From Diorhabda sublineata (Eukaryota; Arthropoda; Insecta; Coleoptera; Chrysomelidae), in assembly GCF_026230105.1 (NCBI RefSeq), contig NC_079474.1, positions 24,570,794 through 24,634,793 on the forward strand: 64,000 nt of DNA, written 5' to 3'. Of the stretch, positions 35,731 to 47,740 are shown piece after piece; position 1 is the stretch's first letter, and each line of letters begins with the position of its first letter. The notes beneath the pieces were generated by a model. That model worked only from the letters and a program-made list of their open reading frames with translations. It was not told the DNA's origin and searched no databases. The position numbers were made by a program, and so were the translations under genes.

Positions 35731-35909
35731 CCTGAAACAGAACTTTTGTGATTTCATAATGAAGGCCTGTAATTTCATCAAGTAATAATTTACAGTGGTG
35801 ATCAAGTTCATTCATTTTATTCACTTTGAGCTTCCATGATAGTACCATTGATACCAATGTGAAGGGTTATTCTTGCGAACATTCTTGTCAGTGTTGAAAC
35901 TGGAGGCAA
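35731..35909 (-). other. Candidate exon of an unidentified cellular gene
   Basis: On the reverse strand a 179-bp block is flanked by a good acceptor (TTATTTTCAG, AG at 35910-35911) and a good donor (GTATGT, 35725-35730). In phase 0 it opens with LPPVSTLTRMFARITLHI and GINGTIMEAQSE and then stops; in another frame the second half reads MNELDHHCKLLLDEITGLHY and EITKVLFQ. Either the first frame is a true C-terminus or a single-base change splits one longer exon. I do not recognise the protein. It differs from its surroundings in having a protein-like codon content and both splice signals. Confidence 0.3.
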
Positions 35910-36236
35910 CTGAAAATAAGGACTTCTTTTGTACATAGCAAGAACAAAAATTTTATCTTATATAGTCCATCGTATTCCTGTATCTTCTTTACGAATATTT
36001 CTTAACTATGAATGAATTAATTCTTTCGTTGCATTATATAAACTTTCTTCTATACACTCAAATGCTTCAATTTCACACATTCTTTAGACTATTTTAGATA
36101 TATTCTTTAGACTATTTTTCTTTTTTTTTTTGGCTTATGCATTCCGATGAAGTTGATACAAAACCATTTTCCTAGGTATTCTTACTACTTCCAGCTACAG
36201 TCAAAAAACACAATTTTTTTTGTCAAGACTACTAAT

Positions 36237-36332
36237 TTACTCTGTTACAATGGAATCTGAAACTTCACTTGTAAACTCCGATGGATCTTCTATAGTTAAA
36301 TTGGAACTATCAACTTGATGCTCCTCGACAAT
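36237..36332 (-). other. Candidate exon of an unidentified cellular gene
   Basis: Reverse strand: after an acceptor-like AG at 36333-36334 the frame reads IVEEHQVDSSNLTIEDPSEF and TSEVSDSIVTE then stops at 36237-36239. The composition (acidic, Ser-rich) looks like real protein. A possible donor GTAACA at 36243-36248 would end the exon after DSI in phase 0, which joins in frame to LPPVSTL of the next candidate exon with a 339-bp intron. The donor is weak. Function unknown. Confidence 0.3.
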
Positions 36333-36570
36333 CTAATGTCTACTATACCTGTATTTATAGCATATGAATGTTCTTGATTCAGTAAACAGTTATGAACTTT
36401 GACATAACTGTGATCTTTATAAATGGAAGTAGACAAGCAGCAGAGAGGTAGGAATAGATGAGATAGCTTTGTACTGTTGACCAATGAATTTTACAAAATT
36501 TTTTCCATTCAGAACACACACCAGAAAGCATTTGGGGAATGGATATAAATATTTATCTATCATTCCTTCC

Positions 36571-37129
<559 letters not shown>

Positions 37130-37135
37130 ATGAAG

Positions 37136-38195
37136 TTACAATAAGTGTTCAAAATGAGTACCATTCACTTCCATACAATGGTATAATCTATTTTGAAATG
37201 CCTCTCTGACATTGCTTAATACGGCTGGATTTAATTGTCGACATTCATTTTCTATCCTCTCTCGTAAATCATCCAGAGATTCTGGTTGGGTAGCATAAAC
37301 TTTTGTTTTTAAATACCCCCATAAAAAGAAGTCTAGGGGTGTTAAATCCGGTGACCTAGGTGGCCACTCCATCATCTGCCCCCTTCTACCTATCCAACGA
37401 GCGGGTTTAAAAATTGTCGGACAGGCATAGCATAGTGTGGGGGAGCTCCGTCTTGTTGAAATACCAGTAAATCTTCGGAAAGGTTATCATCATTTTCTAT
37501 TATTGTTGTAATACGTGGGTCAACCCCTTCCCTGAGTAACTTAAGATATGATTCACCATTTAAATTTCCGTTGATGAAGAAAGGTCCGACAATGTGGTCA
37601 CCTAGGATACCACACCAAACGTTTAACTTTTGGGGATGTTGTGTATGGAATTCACGCATAATATGTGGATTACTTTCAGCCCAATATCTACAATTATGCC
37701 TACTTACTAAGCCATTTAATGACCATGAGCATTCATCAGAAAAGCAAATATTGTTTAACAATTGTGGATTGTTATTGATAATTTGCGTCATTGATTCGCA
37801 AAACTCTAGACGACGATCAAAATCATCTTCATTCAACTCGTGCACCAACTTAACTTTGTATGGGGGTGGTACTTGAATTTATGTAGAACTCGGAAAACTG
37901 TAGAAGATGAAACACCGATCGCTCTACTTATTGTTGACAACGATTGGGGTTGTTGAGCCTCTAAGCTGACTTGCCCTAAAATTGCCACTTGGATTGCTTC
38001 GTTATTTACGAGTCCCTCTCGCTTATGCACTTTATTGCAAACAGAACCTGTTGTGGTAAATTTCTCCATCAGTTGAATTACATACTTATGAGTTGCATGT
38101 CTTCCGTCATGTAATTCGTTAAATATTCTAGCAGCAGCTATTGCACAATTATTATTTTGGTAGTATAAACCTACAATTTCAATTTTTTCTTGCAA
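37136..38195 (-). pseudogene. DD34D Tc1/mariner-group transposase, three small indels
   Basis: The gene reads from 38195 down to a TAA at 37136-37138, about 345 residues, near the family's usual length. N-terminal helix-turn-helix: KIEIVGLYYQNNNCAIAAA, later STISRAIGVSSSTVFRVLHK. Catalytic core: ICFSDECSWSLNG (first Asp), LNVWCGILGDHIVGPFF, LVFQQDGAPPHYA (second Asp), WPPRSPDLTPLDFFLWGYLK (third Asp), and the HFEHLL end. Allowing for the 1-base loss, 34 residues separate the second and third Asp. Breaks: the ATG at about 38207 is pushed out of frame by a 5-base GTTTA repeat, and single bases are missing in C-runs near 37870 and 37405. Homopolymer losses could be sequencing errors, so the copy may be less damaged than it looks. 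Confidence 0.93.
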
Positions 38196-38334
38196 AGAGT
38201 AAACTAAACCATTTCAGAGAAACAAAATAGATAATGTATCAAATTACACTATCAATAGTGACTACAAATTCCAGTTGACAATGTCAAACTTTAATAAAAA
38301 GTAGAGTTCTTTGTTGTTTGGATTTTTTAAGTAG

Positions 38335-38725
38335 AATAAATAGCACAGTTAAAAAGATTAAAGAGTTTGAACTGTTGTACAACCCATTTTAGTACAGGCA
38401 AATAAGGTGAAAGTAAATAATAAGTAAAATTTGTGCTCTTAAAAGAAAAATTGTTTATCTCATAAACTAACCACTTTAACCTACAAGTATTATACATTTT
38501 TGAAATCAGCTCAAAGAGGAGTATCCAAATTTTACATAAAAAATATGACAAGTAATTTAAAAAAATAAAGGGGATGCTGCTAGGGGTAAGGGGGTGGCTT
38601 TTCCAGTAAGTTTAAATAAGCCATAATGCTTGCCCCTTCCAACATAAATTGACGTGTTTTTGGATTTTTTCTAAATACCAGTATTACAAAAGTTATTAAA
38701 GGTGGATACTTTTATCTGAAAAGCA

Positions 38726-38728
<3 letters not shown>
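38335..38728 (-). repeat. Right 394-bp terminal inverted repeat
   Basis: Inverted partner of 36736-37129; ends GAAAAGCACTG at 38728. Confidence 0.95.

Positions 38729-38780
<52 letters not shown>
38729..38780. repeat. (TA)n microsatellite, right part
   Basis: A 52-bp TA run continuing the tract at 36577-36735 beyond the inserted element. Confidence 0.95.
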
Positions 38781-38786
<6 letters not shown>

Positions 38787-38799
38787 ATTAATGTCCCGA

Positions 38800-38883
38800 G
38801 TGCATGTCAAATTGTCGATAATTTAATTTTCTCGAGTGCGCGAATGCGCACGAGAGGAAATTATGAGACAATTTGACATGCAC
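38800..38883. repeat. 84-bp inverted-repeat hairpin
   Basis: Perfect 17-bp arms GTGCATGTCAAATTGTC (38800-38816) and its complement (38867-38883) enclose a second, imperfect pair CTCGAGTGCGC (38831-38841) and GCGCACGAG (38846-38854) around a GAAT loop. The whole block can fold into one long hairpin. The CpG-rich core contrasts with the AT-rich flanks. No coding content. Confidence 0.9.
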
Positions 38884-39007
38884 GAGAGGGCATTTTGGCA
38901 GACTATTTCCTGAGAAAAATTAAATTTAAAATAAACAATAATTGTTCCTTTTCTTCAAATATAAAATTAAAACCAAATGATGTTTATTAATCCTAGACGA
39001 AAATTTG

Positions 39008-39043
39008 GCACTAGTGCAAATTATCGATAATTTGCACTAGTGC
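39008..39043. repeat. Perfect 36-bp palindrome (left)
   Basis: Reads the same on both strands: GCACTAGTGC at each end, TTATCGATAA at the centre. The centre contains TATCGATA, the consensus bound in flies by DREF, and CGATA, bound by BEAF-32; any such binding here is inference. Confidence 0.95.
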
Positions 39044-39759
39044 AGTATTATCGCTGAAATTTGATCGTTGCTAGGTAAACATAAAATATTACAGCTTTTT
39101 GGTTGGCTTAAATTTTTCGAAGGAAATAGTCAGCTTAATTTAATTTAAATTTAATTTATACTCATATCTATACCTACCATGAAGTTCATCCTGAAATATT
39201 CAATGGAAAATTACAGAAAAGAATACTAAGCTGTTATTAAGTTATTTTCAATAAGATCCTTCGTCATATAGGACAATGCTCCCTACCTGACTCTATAACA
39301 AACAAATTCTTCATTAATATAAAATTACTTGTGTGTACGAAACGTGGCAGGAATTCAGAAATTGATGACGAATGACATATTGACATTGACAGTAATGACA
39401 CATTTTCATTACACTAGCGTCACTATTGGTGGGTGGCAGAACTAAATTTGTGTTTTCGAGATTATTTACATACAAGATGACCTGTTCTTCACGTTCCATA
39501 ACAGATTATTCTAACATTCAGTACAGCCAATTTAGCGACACTAAATTTTTCGCGCGCCTGTTCAAAAATTCAATTTATATTTAAAGCACCCTCGTATCAC
39601 ATAATCTATGATTTATCAACAAAACATTGACAAGTAATGACAGTTCTTTATCTGCTCAATTGAATAATATTGACTATTTGATTCGAAAAATTTAAGCCAA
39701 CCAAAAAGCTGTAATATTTTATGTTTATCTAGCAACGATCAAATTTCAGCGATAATACT

Positions 39760-39795
39760 GCACTATTGCAAATTATCGATAATTTGCACTAGTGC
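39760..39795. repeat. 36-bp palindrome (right, one mismatch pair)
   Basis: Mirror copy of 39008-39043 in the other arm, with GCACTATTGC in place of GCACTAGTGC on one side. The TATCGATA centre is kept. Confidence 0.95.
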
Positions 39796-39839
39796 CAAAT
39801 TTTCGTCTAGGATTAATAAACATCATTTGGTTTTAATTT

Positions 39840-40377
39840 AATATTACAATATTGAAGTAATAATATCAACTACGGTATAATTTAAAGAATAACAAATTTT
39901 AAACACAGAATTAAGTTTATTTTAAATTAATATAATATTATAATAATATAATAATTAATATAACACTATAATTTTGATAAAAATAGGAGGGGTGAGGTAA
40001 TCACACGTAGTTGCCGAATGTTACATAGACAACAACATAAATAACATTACAACGAGGAATAAAAATAATGGAAGTAATTATTAAGAATTACTGTGCCATA
40101 CAAAGGTCCAACAATATTACAACTACCACAGAAAGTACTATTTATAATATGATTGGTAAAAAAAGTCTACCTGTAACATTCGATAACTTCCTTTATGTTA
40201 TTATTAATCCCAATTTAGATGTAAAAAAAATTTATAATATATTCTGATAAAGACAAAGAAGAAGAAGTAGGCCGAAACGTCAATTTTCAACCGTCTTTTC
40301 AATCAGAATATTAGGTACTACAAAATACAAGAACTTGGGTCTCAATAAAATAGTTCTAACTTTTGTGTCGTTTTCCG

Positions 40378-40380
<3 letters not shown>
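39840..40380. other. AT-rich region with no recognised gene
   Basis: No gene. A phrase CTGATAAAGAC...GGCCGAAACGTC at about 40244-40281 resembles the degenerate hammerhead-like motif at 62.7-63.1 kb and is treated as a finding. Confidence 0.5.

Positions 40381-40464
<84 letters not shown>
40381..40464. repeat. (TA)n microsatellite
   Basis: An 84-bp TA run. The reading frame that crosses it is an artefact of Ile-Tyr alternation. Confidence 0.97.
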
Positions 40465-40465
<1 letters not shown>

Positions 40466-41914
40466 CTTGAATGAGAAATCAATAAAATATTATAGATTCA
40501 ACCCAGTTTGGTTTAATAGATTGAATTGTTTGAATAATTGTTTTATTTTAAACATTTCTATTAGGATTGAATCAATTTTTTGGAAGAACTAAATTTAAAA
40601 GAATAGTTGAAATCGCAACACCTATTTTCCAATAGAATATACATAAGTAAAGTGGATTTAACCTTATACCTCAGTAAATTGAAAATTTTCCAAACTCTAC
40701 TAGGTAACCAGATATTGTAAATTCTTGTGTTGTGACATTTTTTCTATAACAATGTCATATAATAATAGAACAAAAAAATGTCAAAACAACAAAAATTTCA
40801 TTCCAACTTTGTTTTTATTTATGTAGTGTTAGGGATACTGTAAATCTAATTGAATTGAATTGAATTAAATGAAATACCAGTGAGTTTAAAAATATTACTT
40901 GAAATGTTTCCCATCTTTTTTCGATTGTATCTCTATCTTTTGAAAATACTATAGCGTCTATTGCAGACCTAAAAAAACGTTTTAGTATCCCAGGAACAAA
41001 CTATTTTCTACTTCCAGGTTTTGTAAAATATTTAGTTTTCATCCACTTATTCATGGCTCTACTCTAATGTATCCTGAACCACTCTTTTCATCTATTCCAA
41101 TATTGTGTTTTCTGTCGTTTTAGTAGATCCGGTTTGTTTGTTTAGCCAAATTTTTAATTCTCCGCAAAAGCGTATTCAGGTTAACGCATTTTAGTAATAG
41201 AAGCATTTCAAAGTACACTTTTAACGTTTATCTTCACTATCACGTATTTTTAAATTACTCACTGATATTATAGTTGAATAAGTTTCTATTACTATTGATT
41301 TTAAAATTGAAATATCAACAACCTAAAAGTCAACTAAATTATGTAAATTAACAATATGGCGGGATGAACCCACTAGTATATATATATATCTTTTTTTCCG
41401 GAGAAAAACGGATTTTTGAATTTTGTTTTCACAATTTTTTCAAAATTATACTGTGTTTCAAGTGGTTTATTAAGAAGTCTAAGATTAAACGATTATAAAA
41501 TATGTTATCGGGCGCTAAATCTATCCAGTGATTCCAACTAAGCTCCTTTGAGAAAAGTCATGAAAAAAATTATTCGTTATACTTCTGTTTTTACAAAAAC
41601 ATAAAGGTGGCATTTTCAGAACAGCGCACGGAAAATGTTTCCCGTTCTCTGATTTTTTTCTGTATGCTAAATGAAGAATAACAATTGAAATTAAAACAAT
41701 TATTTATTTATAACTTTTCCGAAAACACCAACAATATAATCAATATATTTAGAAATCGTTGGTATTAATAGTAACATTTATTAATTGCAGTATTTCATTT
41801 CAGATATTGAAGCAGACGGTTCGCAAATGTTTTGATTTTCTTAATAGAATGTCGCAGAGCTTGTATTTAACAAGTGAGAAAGGTTAAACAATTTTTGTGA
41901 TACTTCTATTTTTC
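40465..41914. other. AT-rich region with no recognised gene
   Basis: No gene or repeat recognised. Confidence 0.5.
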
Positions 41915-42387
41915 TTTGTATGGATTTTTCTATGTATCCTTCTCCTACGTTGAAAGGAGGCCATCCTCAGTGTCTTTTCAGATTCAGCAAATCATTGCCG
42001 ACATGGTTGCCGAAAAATCCCTTAGCCCATGTCCGGTATATTATCAGGATTTTTCAATTTCAGGTATTTTACAACAAATTTCGGGTCATGGCATCCAATT
42101 TGTTGGACGTAACAACTACGATTTCGGTAAGAAACAAATAATCTTCTACTGTTCATATTTTTATGCCGTAGAACTGTATATTTACGGTAAAGTACACAGG
42201 GTTCGAATGTATATCTCTCATTGATAATGGTAAACGTTCTTGACATATGAGATTTTCCATCTCGCAAAAAAACAACAACAAACGGACCATTATTTTCCAC
42301 ATCGTCTAAACTCAAACGTATTAAATCATCTCTACGACATGCGCCAAAGATCCAAAACACTAAAATCCTTTTGCCAGTATTATTCAT
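41915..42387 (-). pseudogene. Crypton-like tyrosine recombinase, catalytic half
   Basis: The reverse frame gives FGACRRDDLIRLSLDDVE (about 42355-42302), where the first Arg of CRRDD is the box I catalytic residue, then SHMSRTFTIINERYT, then RRLFVSYRNRSCYVQQIG (about 42147-42094) and FVVKYLKLKNPDN. Across frame changes it continues with FSATM and NLKRH-stop-GWPPFNVGEGYI (about 41985-41925), which is the box II His region (normally RHGGW) and the nucleophilic Tyr. The family catalyses site-specific strand exchange through a Tyr-DNA link. A TGA replaces one Gly and stops occur between blocks, so it is dead. The N-terminal domain is not found upstream. Confidence 0.8.
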
Positions 42388-43669
42388 CTGAAGCTTCGCA
42401 TAAAAATGTGGTTACTTATTCTGCCGCACTTTCCATAGGCTAATGTTTCAAAAAAAGCAATTTCTTTAATAGCTAAACAACTCTTTCGAATTGAAAATCG
42501 ACTTCATAACGTGGAAGGTTTCATATTCTTGGATTTTTCCACAAAATAAAAGAGACGAATATCATCACTTATAGTTTCAACTTCTTTGAGATTTCGTCAA
42601 CAAAAGTTGATGATCGTGTTCATATTTTGACCTGGATTTTGCTGGTAACAAATCAGCACTGCCATGTGTCGCTAGCTCTAATATGCTTTAGGAATACCTC
42701 GATTTTCTTCCAAGTGAATGTTTTAAACTAACATTTCCGTGCTTGCGTGACAACCCGTGTTTGGCTGTGCCTCAAAGGAGAATTTGTCACGCGCGCATGG
42801 AAAATCCTTATTTCCAGACATTGAATGAAATACTATACTTAAAATAATGCTAAAAATTCCAATATTTTTTTCTGTGTCACAACCATTTTTACATGGTAGT
42901 GATGATTTTGTATAACTATCAAATAAACTATTTATATTTCTGCATTGATGCGTGAAACTTTCTCACCGTGGAAAGAAGACTTTTTTTCACTGTGGAAATA
43001 ATACTTTTTGTTACAGCCAAAATAAACATGAATTATTACTTTTTGATCATAAAACAACTTCATTTATTGGCATAATAATTGATAGCTTAAGTTGAACAAT
43101 TACTTTCAACATAAATTCTCGAAGATGTTCCATGTTGCTGCTGATCATAAACGATAGATATAGTTTGAAGAGTTGATTCCACAATTTTATGAAGAGGTAA
43201 TGAAAGTATTTATTTTCACTATATATCAGACGATATAAATTCATATTCACAGTTGTACAACAAATGTTATTTGTAGATATTTCGCGTATAAAATTCGTAT
43301 TTTCATCGCACAACCTGCGATCTTTGAGAAAAAATAACAATCATATGCCATTTTTTATCATGGAATATGTACAAATTTTTTCATCGAATTGTATGGTGAA
43401 TTATTTCTGATATTAAGGAGTTTCCAAAGATTTTAGCCTTTTAATCAATTGTTCACTGTTTTATAAAGAAATAACTGTAATATGATTTTAACTTTCAACG
43501 AATCTAAGCACTAAATCTCATAATTGGCTCTTTTAGAAAATTATACTATAATTATCAATAAACTATGAATTTTAATGATTGCGTAGCTCGTGTGATTTTT
43601 AATGATTACGTCGAGTAGTATTTGCTACAATTATATTATAATTAATGAATCCTTATTTCTAAATTTGAG
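42388..43669. other. Region with no recognised gene
   Basis: No gene recognised. A few CpG-containing words (TCACGCGCGCATGG near 42788) are the only oddity. Confidence 0.45.
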
Positions 43670-44045
43670 GCTATCCTGAAAGGATCCTTATCCACTTTGA
43701 GACCTTTCCTAGCTTTTGGAGGAACTTGTATCGACAATATTGCGTCAGTCAGAGCAACACTGGAGAAAACAAAAGAGCAAAATGAAGATATCTGGTTAAC
43801 TTTTATAGATATTGAAAAAGCATTTGACTTGATTGACATAATGTGGAAAATCGTATCAGATAGGTACACCAGAATATTACAACTATGTTGGAGGAAAACT
43901 ATGGAAAAACTGAAGGAACATGAATTCGCGGATTATATATGTCTATTAACAACAAGTAGAAATCATAGACAAGTCTATATTAACCGGCTACATAATTTAG
44001 AAAAGGGCGTTGGTCTTTTTAAGGGAAAACCCTTAGATTTTCATT
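43670..44045 (+). pseudogene. LINE reverse transcriptase fragment, internally deleted
   Basis: The forward frame opens at about 43670 with a decayed palm entry and reads CIDNIASVRATLEKTKEQNE (43730-43789), then WLTFIDIEKAFDLID (43793-43837), the FxDxxKAFD catalytic block of RTE-like reverse transcriptases. About 80 bases later it jumps to KEHEFADYICLLTTSRN (about 43914-43964), corresponding to the FADDxxL second catalytic block with the second Asp changed to Tyr. Some 80-100 residues that normally separate the blocks are missing, so the copy is internally deleted and inactive. Confidence 0.75.
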
Positions 44046-44489
44046 TAATCATCGTAACTTGTTGAGTCATGTCTGGTACAATTTCATTACTTTATTTCTT
44101 TCTTATTTTGATTATTAACGAAGCAGTATGTTTTTATAATACATAGTTTAGAGTGTCATAAATATGAAATTTGTGTATTATTAAGACAACAGTGGTAACA
44201 AAAAGCCGAGGGAATAAAGAAAATACGTGAATTTTTCAATAGATTTTTTAACAAAAGATGGTGCTTTTTGTTTAACTCGATAAAATTCATGGTTTAGAAG
44301 ATATGTAGATTCTTAGATCGTTGCACATGCCAAGAAAAATATTCGCCATAAAGAGACATTCTGAAGAAAATTATCATAAATCGTGATTACTTATTAAAAA
44401 TATATAAAGAAAGTATTAAAACACAATCAAACATTTCTAATTGAATTGAAAATTGAATAACTTAACTTATCAAAGAAAAACAAAAAAAG

Positions 44490-44605
44490 CTGTAATAAAT
44501 GTTCGAAGTGGGCACCTTGCACTTCTACAAACTTCCGAATCTACGGAGGATATTTCTTTGAACTTTGAAGAGAATTCCAAGATTCTGCTTTATAGCGTCA
44601 CAATG
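44490..44605 (-). pseudogene. Tc1/mariner-group transposase, C-terminal tail fragment
   Basis: On the reverse strand DAIKQNLGILFKVQRNILRR and, after a small frame change, EVQGAHFEHLL match the terminal helix and HFEHL ending of DDE_3-type mariner-group transposases as seen at 37136-37170 and 19330-19351. No catalytic residue survives. Terminal repeats were not found. Confidence 0.5.
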
Positions 44606-45064
44606 GAAGTTTATTCAATTGATCATTTCGTTATTTCGTTCCTTATCTTTACCGGTGTGCATATACGAAGCTTTCCAGATATCACCAAAAAAAAAAAAAG
44701 AATCCTACTACGAAAAATATTATTTTTTATATTTTTATTATTAATTTTTTCCCTATGCCAGTGATATATTCTTCGATAGTATATAGTACAAATGTTTATT
44801 TATTTATTAGTTCTCCAAGAAATATTTGATTTTCTTTTAATATCTCCTGTAAGTATTTTCAATAAATAATTACAATTTTTTCATGTTAAAGCATTATTTT
44901 CACTCATCTACTTACTATCAAATTTTTTGCATCAAGTTCTGGATCGCCCATTATAAAAGTTGAAAGTTTAGTTTAGTTCAACTGGTATTTATTCTAGAGG
45001 GTTTCTCATATATAATGTCGGTTTCCAATGTTTACTTAATATTTTGTGGTTTTAACTGAACTTC

Positions 45065-45660
45065 AGAAAGATCTCTGATTTATTCGGCTTACATGCAAGC
45101 AAATTGTCACACAACATTTTCGGGATCTCCTTTGGATCCAAAATTTTCCTACGCAAGAATTTCGCCGTCGATCAGAATAAATAGTAATCCGTACTGAATG
45201 CTATATGTTTAATACCACCAAGTTTTTCGATTTAATCCGCGTAACTTTCGCAATATGTGGTTTAGCATTGTCTTGCTATAAGAGAACCCGTTTGCGGTTA
45301 ACTAAACCTGGATATTTCTCCAATAAAACCTCATACATTCGTATCAGTTATCCACAAATAGACCTTGAATTGACTGTTTGACTATTTGAAATGAATTCGA
45401 AGTACAATAAACCTTCATAATTTCACTAAACACATAAGAAGATTTTTGCTCGAATCTACCTCTCTTCGTCGGGTTCTGGTAATTATCATCTGTCTAATCA
45501 CTGATTTCCTATGTTCAGGTTGTTTTGATAAATCCATTTTTCATTGCAAGTAACGATGCGTTTGATAAAACGTTCACCTTCGGCAAAACAAGGAGCTGTT
45601 TATACACCTCTACACGACGTTTCAATTGAATTCGTGTGGCACTATTCGACAACTTTTAAA
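45065..45660 (-). pseudogene. mariner transposase fragment (mos1-like lineage)
   Basis: Reverse strand, in broken frames: TCNEKWIYQNN (about 45555-45523, first catalytic region, normally GDEKW), a decayed WWxxxGxxxxE segment, VLLEKYPGLVNRKRVLL (about 45333-45283), then QDNAKPHIAKVTR (45279-45241, second catalytic Asp) and STDYYLF-stop-STAKFLRRKI (about 45200-45140). The HPPYSPDLAP stretch with the third Asp has been deleted. The motifs belong to true mariners rather than to the DDE_3 group elsewhere in the window. Terminal repeats were not identified. Confidence 0.75.
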
Positions 45661-47740
45661 CTGGGTGTTCCAGTACAAAAAATTTGAGAGAGAATAGTTG
45701 ACGTGACAATAATGCTGAGACATAAAATAAATTCTCATATAGTTATAGGCCTTTAAAGTTGCTACATCAGAACTTATGTTTAAATATATTTTCTATAGTA
45801 TACATTCGAAAATTCTATAGTACTATCTGAAATAATTAGATCAACTTCTTCTTGGTGTTTGATTCCATCAATTGACGGAAAAATAATATCTTGCCCTTTT
45901 GGTTTCTGATTTAACACTAACATGTGATCCAGCCCTGTCTATTGAGATAGAATTAGAAATAAAAGGTGATTTCTTTTTCAAAAGCGATAAGAAGTTTCTA
46001 AATAAAATTTGTGAGAATTGATTGATTCTTATGCTATGAATCACTGTAGATTTGTAAAAAAGAAAGTAAGATAGAGAGCAATCAATTCTATTCTTTGTTT
46101 TTCGAATACTGTCGCTGAAACACCGTATCAACACAATCGGAGGCGTAATTCCTAGTGACTTGCAAGAGCAGGGACTATGACAAATTCTCCTTTTCTTTCC
46201 GAGGGTTCTGAGAAAACCGAGACCATGGAACTTACTACCTCTAATGCTGGTTCGTACCGACGTCGAAGCTAAGAACAGTACTTTTGATAAGGCACAGCTC
46301 AAACGCTACAACATCAGTGCGAAGAACAGAAAAAAAGAGAAGACCAGAGCTTAACGGCCCCGAATCCTAATGTTGTTAATCTATTAGAAACCAAAAACAC
46401 TTGTATCTACGACTATCGAACAATGAGTTCGATAGGCTCCAAAGGCAGAATTTTTTTTCGAGAGTTGGAAATTGGTAATAATGTAGCTGCAGAGAGGGTC
46501 CACCGGATCCAGCAAAATTTTGGAAGTGGTCTATGAAACAAAAAAGTTTGGGAAAAAATGCTCTGAAGGAACATTTATGTGATCAACATTTCACGACATA
46601 GGATGAAATATACTAGTAAATCATCAAATTTTTAAAAAAATTCCGAAAGATGTCTGGCTACAAGTTTTTAAGTTGTGGGATCCTATTGTTGTAGTTACTG
46701 ATTTGAACATAAATGAAATAATTTTCACTCAAAGAATTATATCTAAAAATATAAGGCCTCACCTATGTATAAAAGACCATCGACAGGACAACCAAGAAAA
46801 TTTTTCTCTTTAAATATAATTTTACTCACGATATGGGAGTTTATGTTGAATTTAATAGAATAGTGTGTGGTAAGCTATAAAATATCGATGTTTCAAGCAA
46901 ACAACGTTGAGTGGGAGTTTTCTCTAAAAGTGTCTTTCAATATTAAACAATACCATCGAGCTCAGTCACCAACAATCACTGCATTGTCTGTATACAATGG
47001 GATTGAGGATGCGTTTTAATACATAAGGTTTCTAATTCATATAGACAATAGATTAAAATGAAGTGTATTACTTAAAAAATTTATCACGTGCAAAATTTAC
47101 TTTGAGAATATAAATTTATTGAAAATAGAACTTACAGATATCGCTTGCTACTATATCAACACCCACATTTTCCATTGTGTTGCAAATGTAAAAAGCTTAT
47201 GATTATTCGTAATATATTACGAATCACTAGTCTAAACGTACCAATTTGCAGCACCCTCTCATGGATATTTGAGGTTATATTTTTGTTTGTTTAGTCACTG
47301 TTTCTGTTGTAAGTCATAAACTTTTAAAAATGAAATTTACCAAGAAAAGGTACATTACAAACATGCAGATAATATTTTGCTATTTGCGGTAAAGCTGCTT
47401 GATTGATTTGAGTGTTTCTGTATTGGAAATTTAATTGTGAAAGATTTGGTTTCTTCTAGGTAACCAATGAAAGTTTGCAAGTGATCACAATACATCAGCA
47501 ATGAGCTGTCTAGAGATCGCTAATGAAGTGGACAACTATCAAGCATTTTGGATTCTTTTCAGAAAGGTTGGATTCACAAAGATACACGATATTTGAGTGC
47601 CGCATATGTTGATGAATCGAAATTTAATTTTTGTTTAATCACTCTGGGGAAATTATTTTGTTAAAGTATTCAGCTGAAATTTTATGACGTTTGGTTATAA
47701 TTTTTGTTATAAATATAATTTTTTATTTATATTAGGTGTA
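45661..47740. other. Region with no recognised gene
   Basis: The 144-codon reverse frame at 45868-46302 is the longest uninterrupted frame in the area but is rich in Ser, Arg and Lys without any motif, and is treated as chance. A forward stretch at 46424-46530 (MSSIGSKGRIFFRELEIGNN) is also unassigned. Confidence 0.4.

Larger units (their letters stand above)
38963..39839. mobile_element. Foldback element with about 170-bp inverted arms
   Basis: The left arm (38963-39131) and right arm (39670-39839) are inverted copies of each other with few differences, opening at AAATTAAAACCAAATGATG and closing inside at GAAATAGTC. Each arm holds a 36-bp near-perfect palindrome. The 540-bp centre (39132-39669) encodes nothing recognisable. 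This is a non-autonomous foldback or MITE-like element; no flanking target duplication was found by eye. A related GACTATTTCCT..GAAAAATT phrase also occurs just left of it at 38901. Confidence 0.85.

Noticed and set aside
45868..46302. 144-codon reverse open frame
   Set aside because: No motif, biased composition, no neighbouring gene structure; length is possible by chance in a 64-kb window.
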